From Promethearchaeota archaeon Loki_b31 (lineage in GTDB: Archaea > Asgardarchaeota > Lokiarchaeia > Sigyniarchaeales > SOKP01), in NCBI GenBank assembly GCA_005222975.1, contig NJBI01000008.1:23168-87167 (forward strand): 64,000 nt of DNA. Reading direction: 5' to 3'. A program made the translations under genes and the position numbers. How positions within the stretch are numbered: position 1 is the first letter of the stretch; each line of letters starts with the position of its first letter. Shown here piece after piece: positions 44,125-53,380 of this stretch. The notes under the pieces were generated by a model. It did no database searches. It was not told the DNA's origin and saw nothing but the letters and a program-made list of their open reading frames with translations.

Positions 44125-46755
44125 ATGAAAGACAAATTTCAATTAGTCTTTGGAGCTTTATTGCACGATATTGGCAAGTTAGGGTATCGAGCGGGCGAGA
44201 GGGGGAGTCACGAAGAGATTGGCGCGAGAGTGACTCAAGAATACGACGATGTGCTCCCTAAAGTTAACAGCTTAATTTCTTTACACCATCAACGGGATAA
44301 CGGAAATGTTTTTGAGGGCGAAGGGTATAACCTCTTAAAAAAAGTTATTATTGCCGACTGGTTAGCGTCAGCAGAAAGGATAGAGGTCGAGGAAAGAAAA
44401 GAAGTGAGAAAAGTTGGACTGAGCCCTGTATTTTCTAAAATTAATCTTTTTAACAAAGAAATTAGTCGTCATAAATTTGTTTACTTAGGAAAAGAACTCG
44501 AGCTAAAAAACGGCTCTAAAGAGATATTCCCTTTAATAGAAAATGAAGCTTCAAGTTTATTAGAGCGTTATTTTTTAGGTAACTGGAATTTGTTCAAGAA
44601 AAAATTTCAAAGGGTAGGGGAATATAAAGACGATTTCGAGGCTTTATTTGACTTTTTGTATTCTCTTGTTAAAACGCATTTTAAATTCGTACCTTCTGCT
44701 GCTTATTTTGTCGAACCAGACGTTAGTCTTTTCGATCACTCAAAAATGGTCTGTGCGATCGCTCTTGCCATTCATAACTATTTTAAAGCGAAGTCAGTTG
44801 AAGAAAAAGAAGAAATAGCCGCTTTAAATAATTTAGGTAAATTACTGCAAGGTCTATATAGAGAGGGCGATCTATACAAAAAGGAAATAGAGAAGGATAA
44901 TAAGCTAAGAGAGGTATTTAAGAACGTTAAGTTTTTTGCCTTAATTCACGGCGATTTTTCCGGAATTCAGAAGTTTATCCATTTAATCAGTTCTAAGTCT
45001 GCTATGAAGACCTTAAAAGGAAGGTCCTTCTTTTTTACTCTGTTAACAGAGAATTTTGCGAGTTTTATCGTACAGCAATTAGACCTAACGGAAGCTAACA
45101 TTATATTTGCGGGAGGAGGTCATTTCTATATAATTAGTCATTGTTTTGACGAGCTGGAATCTAAAATAAGAGAGTTTAGTATCAAGATAAACGCTTTATT
45201 TATCGAGGAACTCAATTCCAGATTGTTTCTTGCTTTGGATTTCGTTCCCTTATCTGTTGAAAGTTTGAGAAACGGGATTTCTGAAATCTGGGACTCGGCA
45301 ACTAGAAAAACCTCGAATAAAAAGTTAAAGAAATTTAACGATATAATTAGTACTTCTGGTACTAACTATTTTTCGAAAATATTCGGTCCTGTTCACGATT
45401 CTGCGTTGAAAACAGAAAGATGCGTCGTTTGTAATTCGTATTCGGATTTAGAACCTATCGAAAGAGGTGGCGAGGACCAATGGTGTTCTCAGTGCAGAAG
45501 CTTTAAGGAGTTAACTGATAAATTAAAAAGTAGCAAATTTTATCGCATTACGCAAGATAGTCAAGAGAGTTATAACGATGTTTTAAAGGAATTTAACAAC
45601 GCTGTGGAGTTTGCCGACCTTAATACCGCGTCAAAAAAAGATTTAAAAACTTGGTGTTCGATAAATAACCCCTCCTTTGAAAAAACTATTGGCGACAAAC
45701 TGTTACCTATCGGATTTCCACTTAACGAAAATGACTCTATTATCGACAACGACCAATTAGGCGAGAAATCTAAAGAAAGGACAGGATTTAACAAAATCGC
45801 CGTATTAAAAATGGACGTCGATTCGTTAGGAAAAATTTTTCAAAGAGGCTTGCGAAAAAATTACAGTCTTTCTCGAGTATCTACTCTGAGTACTTCTTTA
45901 TCGTTATTTTTTAGGGGATACGTTTCAAAACTAGTAGAGACGAGCTATCCCAATTCTATCTATTTGATCTTTTCGGGAGGAGACGATCTTTTTGCTATGG
46001 GTGCCTGGGATAAAGTTATTGAATTTGCGTTTGAATTGTATCGAGCGTTTAGAAAGTTCACAGCTTACAATCCCGACATTACTTTAAGTGCTGGTATAGT
46101 TTTAGAAAGTCCTAAGTTTCGTATTATTCACGCTTCAATGGTAGCGGAGGAACAGTTGGATAACGCTAAGTATAGCGAACCTTATTCGAGCGAATTTAAC
46201 ACTAAAAATAAAATAACCCTATTTGGTTCGGTTTTAAAATGGGATTGGACCTTAGAAAAAGAACTAAAACATCTTCAATTGACCAAAGATTCTAAAGATA
46301 TTAAAACGCTTCGCAGAGAGCAAATTATCGAGGTCTTTGAGACAAAAGACGACGCCAAAATCAACGCGTTCCTTATCGATTGGCTTAACGACAAATCAGA
46401 ATTCGAACTCTCATTAATTTTAAAAGACGTTCTGACCTATCTGCTCGTAAAAAAGGATTTTTCTAAATCAATGCTCCACAAATTAGAAACTTCTATAATA
46501 GGAGTAAGAAAATTACTTGAAGATTCCTTAAAAAGAAAAGTTAACGTTCCAAAGTTATGGCGATTAAAATATTATTTGAGAAAGGTTTTAGGCTCAAAAG
46601 ACCGCGAAGTGAGGTTGTTGAGCCAATTTATTGTTTACGCTTTTGAAATAATAATTAAAAACAATTTGTTTAAGACCGATCCAAATTTACAAATTAAAAA
46701 CGTTGAATTCATAACTGTCGCAATAAAGTGGGCAGATTACTTAACCAGAAAATAA
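44125..46755 (+). CDS. cas10: Cas10/Csm1, type III-A effector large subunit
   Basis: Large subunit of the Csm interference complex. The N-terminal HD nuclease motif LLHDIGKLGYRAG (His14-Asp15) should cut target-side ssDNA. A zinc knuckle (CVVCN...WCSQC, around residues 434-457) sits in the middle. The second palm domain carries the cyclase motif FSGGDDLFAMG (GGDD at 618-621), which makes cyclic oligoadenylates from ATP after target RNA binding. The C-terminal helical domain follows. At 876 aa it is a normal Csm1 length. The HD and GGDD residues are both intact, so DNase and cOA synthesis should both work. First gene of a seven-gene operon. Confidence 0.97.
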   Translation: MKDKFQLVFGALLHDIGKLGYRAGERGSHEEIGARVTQEYDDVLPKVNSLISLHHQRDNGNVFEGEGYNLLKKVIIADWLASAERIEVEERKEVRKVGLSPVFSKINLFNKEISRHKFVYLGKELELKNGSKEIFPLIENEASSLLERYFLGNWNLFKKKFQRVGEYKDDFEALFDFLYSLVKTHFKFVPSAAYFVEPDVSLFDHSKMVCAIALAIHNYFKAKSVEEKEEIAALNNLGKLLQGLYREGDLYKKEIEKDNKLREVFKNVKFFALIHGDFSGIQKFIHLISSKSAMKTLKGRSFFFTLLTENFASFIVQQLDLTEANIIFAGGGHFYIISHCFDELESKIREFSIKINALFIEELNSRLFLALDFVPLSVESLRNGISEIWDSATRKTSNKKLKKFNDIISTSGTNYFSKIFGPVHDSALKTERCVVCNSYSDLEPIERGGEDQWCSQCRSFKELTDKLKSSKFYRITQDSQESYNDVLKEFNNAVEFADLNTASKKDLKTWCSINNPSFEKTIGDKLLPIGFPLNENDSIIDNDQLGEKSKERTGFNKIAVLKMDVDSLGKIFQRGLRKNYSLSRVSTLSTSLSLFFRGYVSKLVETSYPNSIYLIFSGGDDLFAMGAWDKVIEFAFELYRAFRKFTAYNPDITLSAGIVLESPKFRIIHASMVAEEQLDNAKYSEPYSSEFNTKNKITLFGSVLKWDWTLEKELKHLQLTKDSKDIKTLRREQIIEVFETKDDAKINAFLIDWLNDKSEFELSLILKDVLTYLLVKKDFSKSMLHKLETSIIGVRKLLEDSLKRKVNVPKLWRLKYYLRKVLGSKDREVRLLSQFIVYAFEIIIKNNLFKTDPNLQIKNVEFITVAIKWADYLTRK

Positions 46756-46825
46756 AACATAATTTAATAAAAAATAATAAAACAATTAAAAACGAGGAAA
46801 AATTACGTATTTTAGTAGATGAAAA

Positions 46826-47257
46826 ATGTCGTATAAAAGTAAAAGAAATTATGATGGTAGAAAAGACGACCGTGGAAATTCTGGGAATCAATTAGTTTTA
46901 GATATTAAGCGAAACGCCGAAAATATTTTAACGGAAGAAGATATAGAAAAATTTATAGATCTCAGCGAGAGGTTTGGAACGTACTGTGCCAAAAACGGTA
47001 TTTCAACGTCGCAAATTCGGGGAATATTTCAGAAAGTTAAACGATTACCGGACGATTTTGAAAGCTCGAAAAAAGAGTTGAATTTGTTGCGTCCAAAATT
47101 AGCGTATCAAAAAGGCAGGTTTTCAAAATTAGGGCCGTTGACAGAAGTTTTAGACGATTTAATTAAAAAAGTAAAAGACGATTCTACTTTAAAAGGGTTT
47201 AAGAATTTCTTTGAAGCAATTATCGCGTACCATAAAGCTGCTGGAGGTGCAGAATAA
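46826..47257 (+). CDS. csm2: Csm2, type III-A small subunit
   Basis: A 143-aa all-helical protein between cas10 and csm3, as in other III-A operons. It has a basic, Lys/Asp-rich disordered N-terminus and helices such as DIEKFIDLSERFGTYCAKNG and TSQIRGIFQKVKRLP, then LNLLRPKLAYQKGRF and a C-terminal helix. The segment IRGIFQKV and the LRPKLAY stretch are typical of the Csm2 family. It lines the belly of the crRNA complex. Its stop is 1 bp from the csm3 ATG. Confidence 0.9.
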   Translation: MSYKSKRNYDGRKDDRGNSGNQLVLDIKRNAENILTEEDIEKFIDLSERFGTYCAKNGISTSQIRGIFQKVKRLPDDFESSKKELNLLRPKLAYQKGRFSKLGPLTEVLDDLIKKVKDDSTLKGFKNFFEAIIAYHKAAGGAE

Positions 47258-47258
47258 A

Positions 47259-48050
47259 ATGGAAAAGTATCAATTAAAAGGAAAAATAATAATAAAAGGC
47301 AAAATTGTAGTAAAAACAGGTTTAGCAATTGGGGGAAGCACCACTTCGTTAGATATTGGAGGTATGGATTCTCCGGTAATTAAAGACGGAAAAGGCGTTC
47401 CTTATATCCCTGGAAGCTCGATAAAAGGCAAATTAAGAAGTCTATTGGAGCAATCCTACTACCCACTCCGAGCTAAAGATCAAAAAGATGGAAAAGGGTA
47501 TTTTCATCCATCGCAGAGTATTCACATGTTTGATAACAATACCATTGACTCAATAATGAGAATTTTTGGAGCTCCTGACACGAAGGAACCCGTGAGATGT
47601 ATTTTCCGAGACGCGTATCTCGACTACGACCATTTCGAAAAAAATCGAGAGGAGTTATTCAAGAGTCTAGAATTAACATTTACGGAAGACAAGATAGAAA
47701 ACGTTATCGATCGAATATCCGCCAGAGCTATGCCAAGACACTTAGAGCGCGTTCCTATGGGAGCATATTTTGATTTTGAAATCATTTTCGACTTATTCTC
47801 AGAAGAAGACAAAGAACTTTTGAAAACGCTATTTCAAGGATTAAGACTCCTCGAGGACGATTACTTAGGAGGGAGCGGGTCGAGAGGTAGTGGAAAGGTC
47901 TCGTTTGTAGGGATGTCTATGTTATACCGGTCAATTGACTACTACAAAAACGAGCAAAAAGAAACGAGTTTAGTCGATAAAGAATTCAATCTTAAAGATA
48001 TAGAAAGCGAAGATTGGTTTGCGAATGTTATTGGTAAAATTAATATCTAA
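47259..48050 (+). CDS. csm3: Csm3, backbone RAMP and target-RNA nuclease
   Basis: Cas7-type RAMP that polymerises along the crRNA and cuts bound target RNA every 6 nt. It shows the RRM strand with GLAIGGSTTSLDIGGMDSPV, in which Asp37 (GGMDSPV) corresponds to the known catalytic Asp of Csm3, then VPYIPGSSIKGKLRSLLEQ (RAMP glycine loop) and GGSGSRGSGKVSF near the C-terminus. ATG 47259 directly follows the csm2 stop; the in-frame start 16 codons earlier would overlap csm2 and is unlikely. It overlaps csm4 by a few codons. Confidence 0.96.
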   Translation: MEKYQLKGKIIIKGKIVVKTGLAIGGSTTSLDIGGMDSPVIKDGKGVPYIPGSSIKGKLRSLLEQSYYPLRAKDQKDGKGYFHPSQSIHMFDNNTIDSIMRIFGAPDTKEPVRCIFRDAYLDYDHFEKNREELFKSLELTFTEDKIENVIDRISARAMPRHLERVPMGAYFDFEIIFDLFSEEDKELLKTLFQGLRLLEDDYLGGSGSRGSGKVSFVGMSMLYRSIDYYKNEQKETSLVDKEFNLKDIESEDWFANVIGKINI

Positions 48051-49194
48051 GCGCAGGAACTATTTCAGCATTGGAAAGGACTATACAAATAGTACTAGCG
48101 TTGTAGTCCATAGTGACACTTTATTCAGTGCCATCTGCAATAATTTACGCCTTATCTACGGAAGAAGCGTCTTAGAAGACTTTTTGGCCGCGATATCAGA
48201 GAGCTCTGCCGTTAATAAAACGCCGTTCCGAATTTCTTCTTGCTTTCATTACGTTGACGTTTATAGAGAAAACGAGTTAGTAAATACCCTTTATTTTTTG
48301 CCAAAACCGTCGATTAGACTACCGTTTGATCCTGTATCTCAACAGAATCTCAACGAGAGTTCAAAACTATTTAAAAAAATTGAGTTTGTCTCTTTTGAAA
48401 TCGTTAAAAAACTACAACAAAACAAAGAAATATCTTTTTCTCGATATCACATACTTGACAAAAAATATTTATTGGACGATAAAGATTTAAAAGACTTAGG
48501 CTTAGAGAAATTCTTAAAGCCTTCAGATGAATCCTTCCCAAGCGATTACAAAGCAATTAATAAGCAAATCTCTATTTTTGAAATCTTAACCGAACAGAAA
48601 GTAAGCATAAGCCGTCTTCGAAAAGAGTCGCAGCCGTATCTTTGGCAAAAAATGAGGTTTAGAAAATCTCGCTATTACATTAAAGATGATGGTAAGCGAA
48701 TTTATTACGAGTTAATTCCCAGCTTTTATTTTCTATTTGATTGTTCTGAATTAGAAGACCATTATTTAAAGAAAATAACAGCGGCCTTGCGACTTATCGC
48801 AGACCAAGGGCTCGGGGGGAAGCGGAGTCTTGGAAGTGGGCTGGTAGACAAAGTAGAATTTATCGAAATAGACGCAAACTTTCCACACTGTACTTTATTT
48901 GAGCAAAAGAAGGATGGTTTGCTCGTAAACATTTCTTTAGTGTTCCCCACGATAGAAGATATGGAAAAGATTTTATATTTTAAACTGTTCGGACGGAGCG
49001 GGTACATTTATTCTCCAGAATCTAGCTCTATACGCTTTAACGACCTTAAGTTCGTTGAGGAGGGGTCAATTTTCGACGAAGAGGTTCCGGGAAAACTAGT
49101 TCAAGTTGCTTCCGAAAAATTTAAATCGGAAAATCACGAAGTCTATAAGAACGGAATAGGTTTTTACGTAAATATAGGAAGTATAGAGGGGTAA
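48025..49194 (+). CDS. csm4: Csm4, crRNA 5'-handle-capping RAMP
   Basis: Cas5-like RAMP that holds the 5' tag of the crRNA and contacts Cas10. Visible are the N-terminal strand (LVKLISKRRNYFSIGKDYT), the VVHSDTLFSAICNNLRLIYG segment typical of Csm4, a long middle insertion, and the glycine-rich loop ADQGLGGKRSLGSGLVD. ATG 48025 is chosen over a TTG two codons earlier; either way the gene overlaps the end of csm3, consistent with translational coupling. 390 aa, complete. Confidence 0.94.
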   Translation: MLLVKLISKRRNYFSIGKDYTNSTSVVVHSDTLFSAICNNLRLIYGRSVLEDFLAAISESSAVNKTPFRISSCFHYVDVYRENELVNTLYFLPKPSIRLPFDPVSQQNLNESSKLFKKIEFVSFEIVKKLQQNKEISFSRYHILDKKYLLDDKDLKDLGLEKFLKPSDESFPSDYKAINKQISIFEILTEQKVSISRLRKESQPYLWQKMRFRKSRYYIKDDGKRIYYELIPSFYFLFDCSELEDHYLKKITAALRLIADQGLGGKRSLGSGLVDKVEFIEIDANFPHCTLFEQKKDGLLVNISLVFPTIEDMEKILYFKLFGRSGYIYSPESSSIRFNDLKFVEEGSIFDEEVPGKLVQVASEKFKSENHEVYKNGIGFYVNIGSIEG

Positions 49195-49201
49195 TAACAA
49201 A

Positions 49202-50509
49202 ATGAAGCGTACGAGTTTTTCAGAAGAATCCGGTTCTGACAAATTAGAAATTACGGGCTTATCTCCGATTTACATAGGTTCTGGCGACAAGTACTCGCAA
49301 CTCGATTACGTTAGCGATGGGAACAAAATTCATGTCATTGATTTCAGTAAGATTTTAGATCACATTCCCTTAGAATCAATTGACGACTTTACAAACGAAA
49401 TTAACGCAAATTTCAAAAATAATGTTTGGAGAGGCGAAGTAAAAGAGTTTTTAAAAAATTACAACGTTGATTGGAAAGATTATGTGGAAAAAAGTTACGA
49501 TTTGGTCGGAGAAATCGGTAAAAACGAAATTAATCAATTTGTAAAAACCTCAGATCAAATCTATATTCCGGGTTCGAGCGTTAAAGGAGCGATAAGAACT
49601 TCAATTCTGTATCAAATTTTAAAAAACCACCCCAACAAAAGAGCTCAGATTTCCGATTATATTAGTCGCAGCTATAGACCTCGAGATCGAGACCTCCAAC
49701 GGCTATTACGTTCTGATGGTAAGACGGATTTGTTGAGGGCTTTAATCGTTTCCGATTCAACGCTTAAGGACAGGCGCTCTTTCACTAAAGTAGTTAAATC
49801 AAACGTTTATCACTTAAGAGAAAGAGAATTGCAATCGCCGATTTTTAACGAGATACTAGGTAAAGACTTCAAGAGTAGCGGTTTCATAAAAATAAACGAT
49901 AAATTGGTCGATTCGGGTTATTTGATCTCTAATTTCTTTTCGCTTAAAAAGGAAGCGATTTTAGAGGCTATAAACTTATTTTCTCGCGAAATCATTGAAC
50001 AAGAGCTCCAACAATTTAGAGACCAAGATGATGAGAACTTAACCGAAATCGTAAGATTTTACAATGGTTTAACAGATCAGATTGAATCGATGAAAGACAA
50101 TGAGTGCGCTCTTCGTTTGGGGCAAGGTTCGAGCTTTATTGCGATCACTATGTTCTTACAATTTAAAGACAACTTTAATTGGATAAAGCGACTTACAAAT
50201 CTTGAAGTTTACACTTTTAACGCACCTGATCGTCAGGATAGAAGATATGCGATCGCTAGAGATCGCGGATTTACGGTTTTACCAGATCGCAACTCGGAGC
50301 ACAAACCAAGATTTGGTTTGAACGAGAAGTGGTTATGTAAAGCGATAAGAACTATACAACAAAAGAAAATTAAAATAGTATCGTTAATCGAACAAGTTAG
50401 TGGAGAATTCAACTTTAAAAACATAGTGTACCCGATTACGCGTAAATTCGTAGTTTCAGGCGATAAACCGATCTTACCGTACGGGTGGGTGAAGTTAAAA
50501 TGGGGTTAA
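49202..50509 (+). CDS. csm5: Csm5, terminal RAMP of the Csm complex
   Basis: A Cas7-like RAMP at the 3' end of the crRNA, required for crRNA maturation. The N-terminus LEITGLSPIYIGSGDKYSQL and the loop QIYIPGSSVKGAIRTSILYQ are the Csm5 hallmarks. A helical insertion follows, then a C-terminal RAMP half with RLGQGSSFIAITMFL. 435 aa, starting 7 bp after csm4. No sign of damage. Confidence 0.95.
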   Translation: MKRTSFSEESGSDKLEITGLSPIYIGSGDKYSQLDYVSDGNKIHVIDFSKILDHIPLESIDDFTNEINANFKNNVWRGEVKEFLKNYNVDWKDYVEKSYDLVGEIGKNEINQFVKTSDQIYIPGSSVKGAIRTSILYQILKNHPNKRAQISDYISRSYRPRDRDLQRLLRSDGKTDLLRALIVSDSTLKDRRSFTKVVKSNVYHLRERELQSPIFNEILGKDFKSSGFIKINDKLVDSGYLISNFFSLKKEAILEAINLFSREIIEQELQQFRDQDDENLTEIVRFYNGLTDQIESMKDNECALRLGQGSSFIAITMFLQFKDNFNWIKRLTNLEVYTFNAPDRQDRRYAIARDRGFTVLPDRNSEHKPRFGLNEKWLCKAIRTIQQKKIKIVSLIEQVSGEFNFKNIVYPITRKFVVSGDKPILPYGWVKLKWG

Positions 50510-50556
50510 ATTTGAAAGATAGATGACCGTTTAAAATTTGTATAGGGGGGTAAAAT

Positions 50557-52023
50557 GTGATACTTATAGCCAATATTGGGAATAGGGACGTTCTATACAA
50601 GGGAGTTCCGTTAAAAAACAATAATTTCCGACGGGAAAGCGAAGCGTTATTAAAAAATTACGAGCTTGAGAAAGATAATCTTTCCTTTCCGATACTATCT
50701 CTCTATCTCGAGACTTTTAAAGACAAATTAAAGAGAATTTATCTATTTGTAACCAATCAAGAAGACGAGCGATACCGACCTTCCGATACTCTTTTTTTAG
50801 GTAGTATAATTAAATTATGGGTCAAAGAGATGTATAATGTTAGCGTAAACGTGGTAGATTACGTTTTAAATCCCACAGATTACGAACTTACGTATAGATA
50901 TTTTACTAATTACTTCTTACAAGAAAGAAGCGTTTTTGACAGAGCGGAAAAGCGTTTAATTTCTTTATCGGGTGGAACGCCCCAAATGAACGGCGCTCTT
51001 TACGTTATATTATCTTCGATCTACCCTCAAAATAACGAATTTTATAGCGTAGAACAAGGCAATTTAATTCCTGTTAATCACGAAAAAACAATTAATAAAA
51101 TTTACGCAAAGAAAGCAAGTAGTGAACTGTTGCGGATTTATCAATATCATTCAATCGTGCGATTATTAGAAAGGTATAGCTTATCAAGAACTAAATCGCT
51201 CGTGTTTTTGTTGAAATACGCCCATTTCAGGAGAAACTTTAACTTTGAAGAAGCTAAAAACAATTTAGCCGAGTTTAAAAAAACAATTCCGAGCGCTCAA
51301 CACAAGGATTATGATTTCCTCGATTTAGATGACGTTGTTTCCCCGAAGAATTTAATCAAAGAACTTTTCTGGAGGATCGAAATTTGCTATAAAAACCATA
51401 ATTATTTGTTTTTAATCGCGTTATTGTTTCGATTAGAAGAGGCTCTTTTGTTCGAAATAGTTAATTACTTATTTAAAGACGATTATAAGAAAGATTTTAA
51501 GGATCGAAAAGAGACCCACTCTGAATTCGTAGCGTATTTAGAGAACAACGAAAAGAATTTATGGAACAACTTGAAAGAAACTACGGTTAAAGGACAAAAA
51601 TTGCTAGTAAATCCTAACGATCTAAATCGAATTGTTCTATTTTTTATTGCTTACTACAAATGCAAAGAGTTAGAAAGTAAGGGAGTTTATATTCACCAAG
51701 TTAGATACATTTTAGATATTTTAGATAAAATTAATAAATATCGCTACGACGAGGAGGGTCGCAAGGAGTTTTACGGAGACCAGCTCGGAAGCAAGTGTTT
51801 AGGGGATTTACGAAACAAATCTCTAATCGCTCACGGTTTTGAACCTGTTTCTAAAGAAGTTATTGAGGAATTATATAACGAGCAATTAGATAAATTTTTC
51901 AATAATTTAAAAGCAAAAATAGAAAATTTGCTCGGGCTATTTTTAGGGGAGAAATCGCCTAAGATTAATAATATTTTCAAGACAATTAACGAAAAATTAT
52001 CGGTCTTAATTAAAGATTTATAA
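50557..52023 (+). CDS. csm6: Csm6, CARF-HEPN cyclic-oligoadenylate-activated RNase
   Basis: Stand-alone RNase of type III-A systems, switched on by cyclic oligoadenylates made by Cas10. The N-terminal CARF domain starts MILIANIGNRDVLYKG and has the ligand loop SLSGGTPQMNGALYVIL (around 138-143). A helical linker leads to the C-terminal HEPN domain, whose active site is LRNKSLIAHGFE (Arg419...His426, R-x6-H). 488 aa, start GTG at 50557 preceded by GGGGG. It lies between csm5 and cas6 on the same strand. Confidence 0.94.
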   Translation: MILIANIGNRDVLYKGVPLKNNNFRRESEALLKNYELEKDNLSFPILSLYLETFKDKLKRIYLFVTNQEDERYRPSDTLFLGSIIKLWVKEMYNVSVNVVDYVLNPTDYELTYRYFTNYFLQERSVFDRAEKRLISLSGGTPQMNGALYVILSSIYPQNNEFYSVEQGNLIPVNHEKTINKIYAKKASSELLRIYQYHSIVRLLERYSLSRTKSLVFLLKYAHFRRNFNFEEAKNNLAEFKKTIPSAQHKDYDFLDLDDVVSPKNLIKELFWRIEICYKNHNYLFLIALLFRLEEALLFEIVNYLFKDDYKKDFKDRKETHSEFVAYLENNEKNLWNNLKETTVKGQKLLVNPNDLNRIVLFFIAYYKCKELESKGVYIHQVRYILDILDKINKYRYDEEGRKEFYGDQLGSKCLGDLRNKSLIAHGFEPVSKEVIEELYNEQLDKFFNNLKAKIENLLGLFLGEKSPKINNIFKTINEKLSVLIKDL

Positions 52024-52049
52024 TTAATCAAAAGGATTTATTAACCAAT

Positions 52050-52724
52050 ATGAAATTACAAATTTTAAATCTTTTTCTCGTTGTAGACAGGGAGATCGAA
52101 GAGACTTCTAGAAAATTGCGAGGGTTTATTGGAGAAAAATTCGCGAGCTATCACGAGCTTCATCACCATTTAAATTCTCTCGATCGTAGGAAGTTAAAAT
52201 ACGAGTATCCAAAAATCCAATATAACGTTCATCGAGATAAAGCAATTATTTTAGGGATAGGTGAAAATAACATCTCGATTTTAAGAAACATCGTGCTAAC
52301 CCTTAAAGAATTGCGTTTAGGACGCAACACTTACGAGATTCGAGAAATAAAAGCTCATTACAGCGAACCTGAGTTTAAAATTACGGAAAAAAACGAGTTA
52401 AAGCTTTATTCTTTTCGCACTCCGTGGATTGCCCTCAACGAAAAAAACTATAAGCAGTACAAAGACGCCTCGATCAAGTCAAAACGCACCCTGTTAAAAA
52501 AAATTTTGATCGGAAACATTCTTTCCGCGTCAAAAAGCTTTGAATATACCGTACCCGCAACAATTAGCGTGGAATTAGACATATACCCGTTAAAAGTTAC
52601 GTACAAAGGCGTAGACCTTGTGGGTTTTAAAGGGAACTTCGAGACTAACTTCCTCATACCTGATTATTTTGGATTAGGAAAAGCCGTATCGCACGGCTAC
52701 GGCACCTTAAAACGGGTAGAGTAG
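52050..52724 (+). CDS. cas6: Cas6 CRISPR RNA endonuclease
   Basis: Cas6 cuts the repeat in the precursor crRNA to leave an 8-nt 5' handle, here predicted to be ATTGAAAT. The 224-aa protein shows a ferredoxin-like N-terminal half (LQILNLFLVVDREIEETSR), a possible catalytic His in SYHELHHHLNSLD, and the diagnostic C-terminal glycine-rich loop FGLGKAVSHGYGTLKRV. Last gene of the operon, 26 bp after csm6. It can serve both arrays, since their repeats differ at only two positions. Confidence 0.92.
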   Translation: MKLQILNLFLVVDREIEETSRKLRGFIGEKFASYHELHHHLNSLDRRKLKYEYPKIQYNVHRDKAIILGIGENNISILRNIVLTLKELRLGRNTYEIREIKAHYSEPEFKITEKNELKLYSFRTPWIALNEKNYKQYKDASIKSKRTLLKKILIGNILSASKSFEYTVPATISVELDIYPLKVTYKGVDLVGFKGNFETNFLIPDYFGLGKAVSHGYGTLKRVE

Positions 52725-52847
52725 TGACCTTTTTAGTGGTACCTTATAGATTTTTTTAAATCAACCAATTTAAGTTTCCCGATTTCGTTATTTTATTAAA
52801 TTCCTGATTTTTTGCTTTCGTAATTCTTCATTATTGCAATAAAAAAC

Positions 52848-53380
52848 TATATTTAAAGTATTTAAACCATTTCGAGGATCGAATTATTTATTTTTACGAT
52901 TTTGTATAAGCTAACAATTTAATTTAATTCAACACCTCAATGAGAGCTTTTTGTTAAGGAGAAGTCTACTCGATCGAGCATTTCTCGATAAAAAAGCCGG
53001 AAAACAAAGATAGGCGATGGTCGTATGAATTCTAAAATTCTTTAATTTAAGCAGACTAATATAAAAACAACTAGCTAATATTGAGACCAAAAAGAGCTTG
53101 CGAGCGTTTTCCTCGAACCAAATTTCGCCGAATTTCTTTAAATATCAAACGCGAAATTTTTAATGTTCGAAATCTTTTTGTTTACAACAACTCACATATC
53201 AAAAGATATGAAAAAGAATTCTCGAACGATAGACCTCGGCTCGAGAAAAAATCGTATAGAATCCTTAGAACTCGCTCAAAAATCAAAAGAATAGAAATAG
53301 GACGCCAACAACGAGTTAATTACTGCTCTTTAACAAAATTTAAATAGTGCCTTAGCGTATTATATTATTAAAAAATTAAG
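52848..53380 (+). promoter_or_regulatory. Leader of CRISPR array 2, inverted copy of leader 1
   Basis: About 533 bp, the mirror image of 41827-42360. It carries the conserved TATA-like TTTAAATA (53339-53346) about 35 bp before the first repeat, the stem ATCGAG/CTCGAT (52973-52989), and a palindrome ACATATC-AAAA-GATATG that is not conserved in leader 1. The 123 bp between cas6 and this leader hold nothing recognisable. Confidence 0.85.

Noticed and set aside
53081..53347. An 88-aa ORF inside CRISPR leader 2
   Set aside because: It is very basic, lies wholly within the leader, and is not kept open in the inverted leader 1; the leader explains the sequence.
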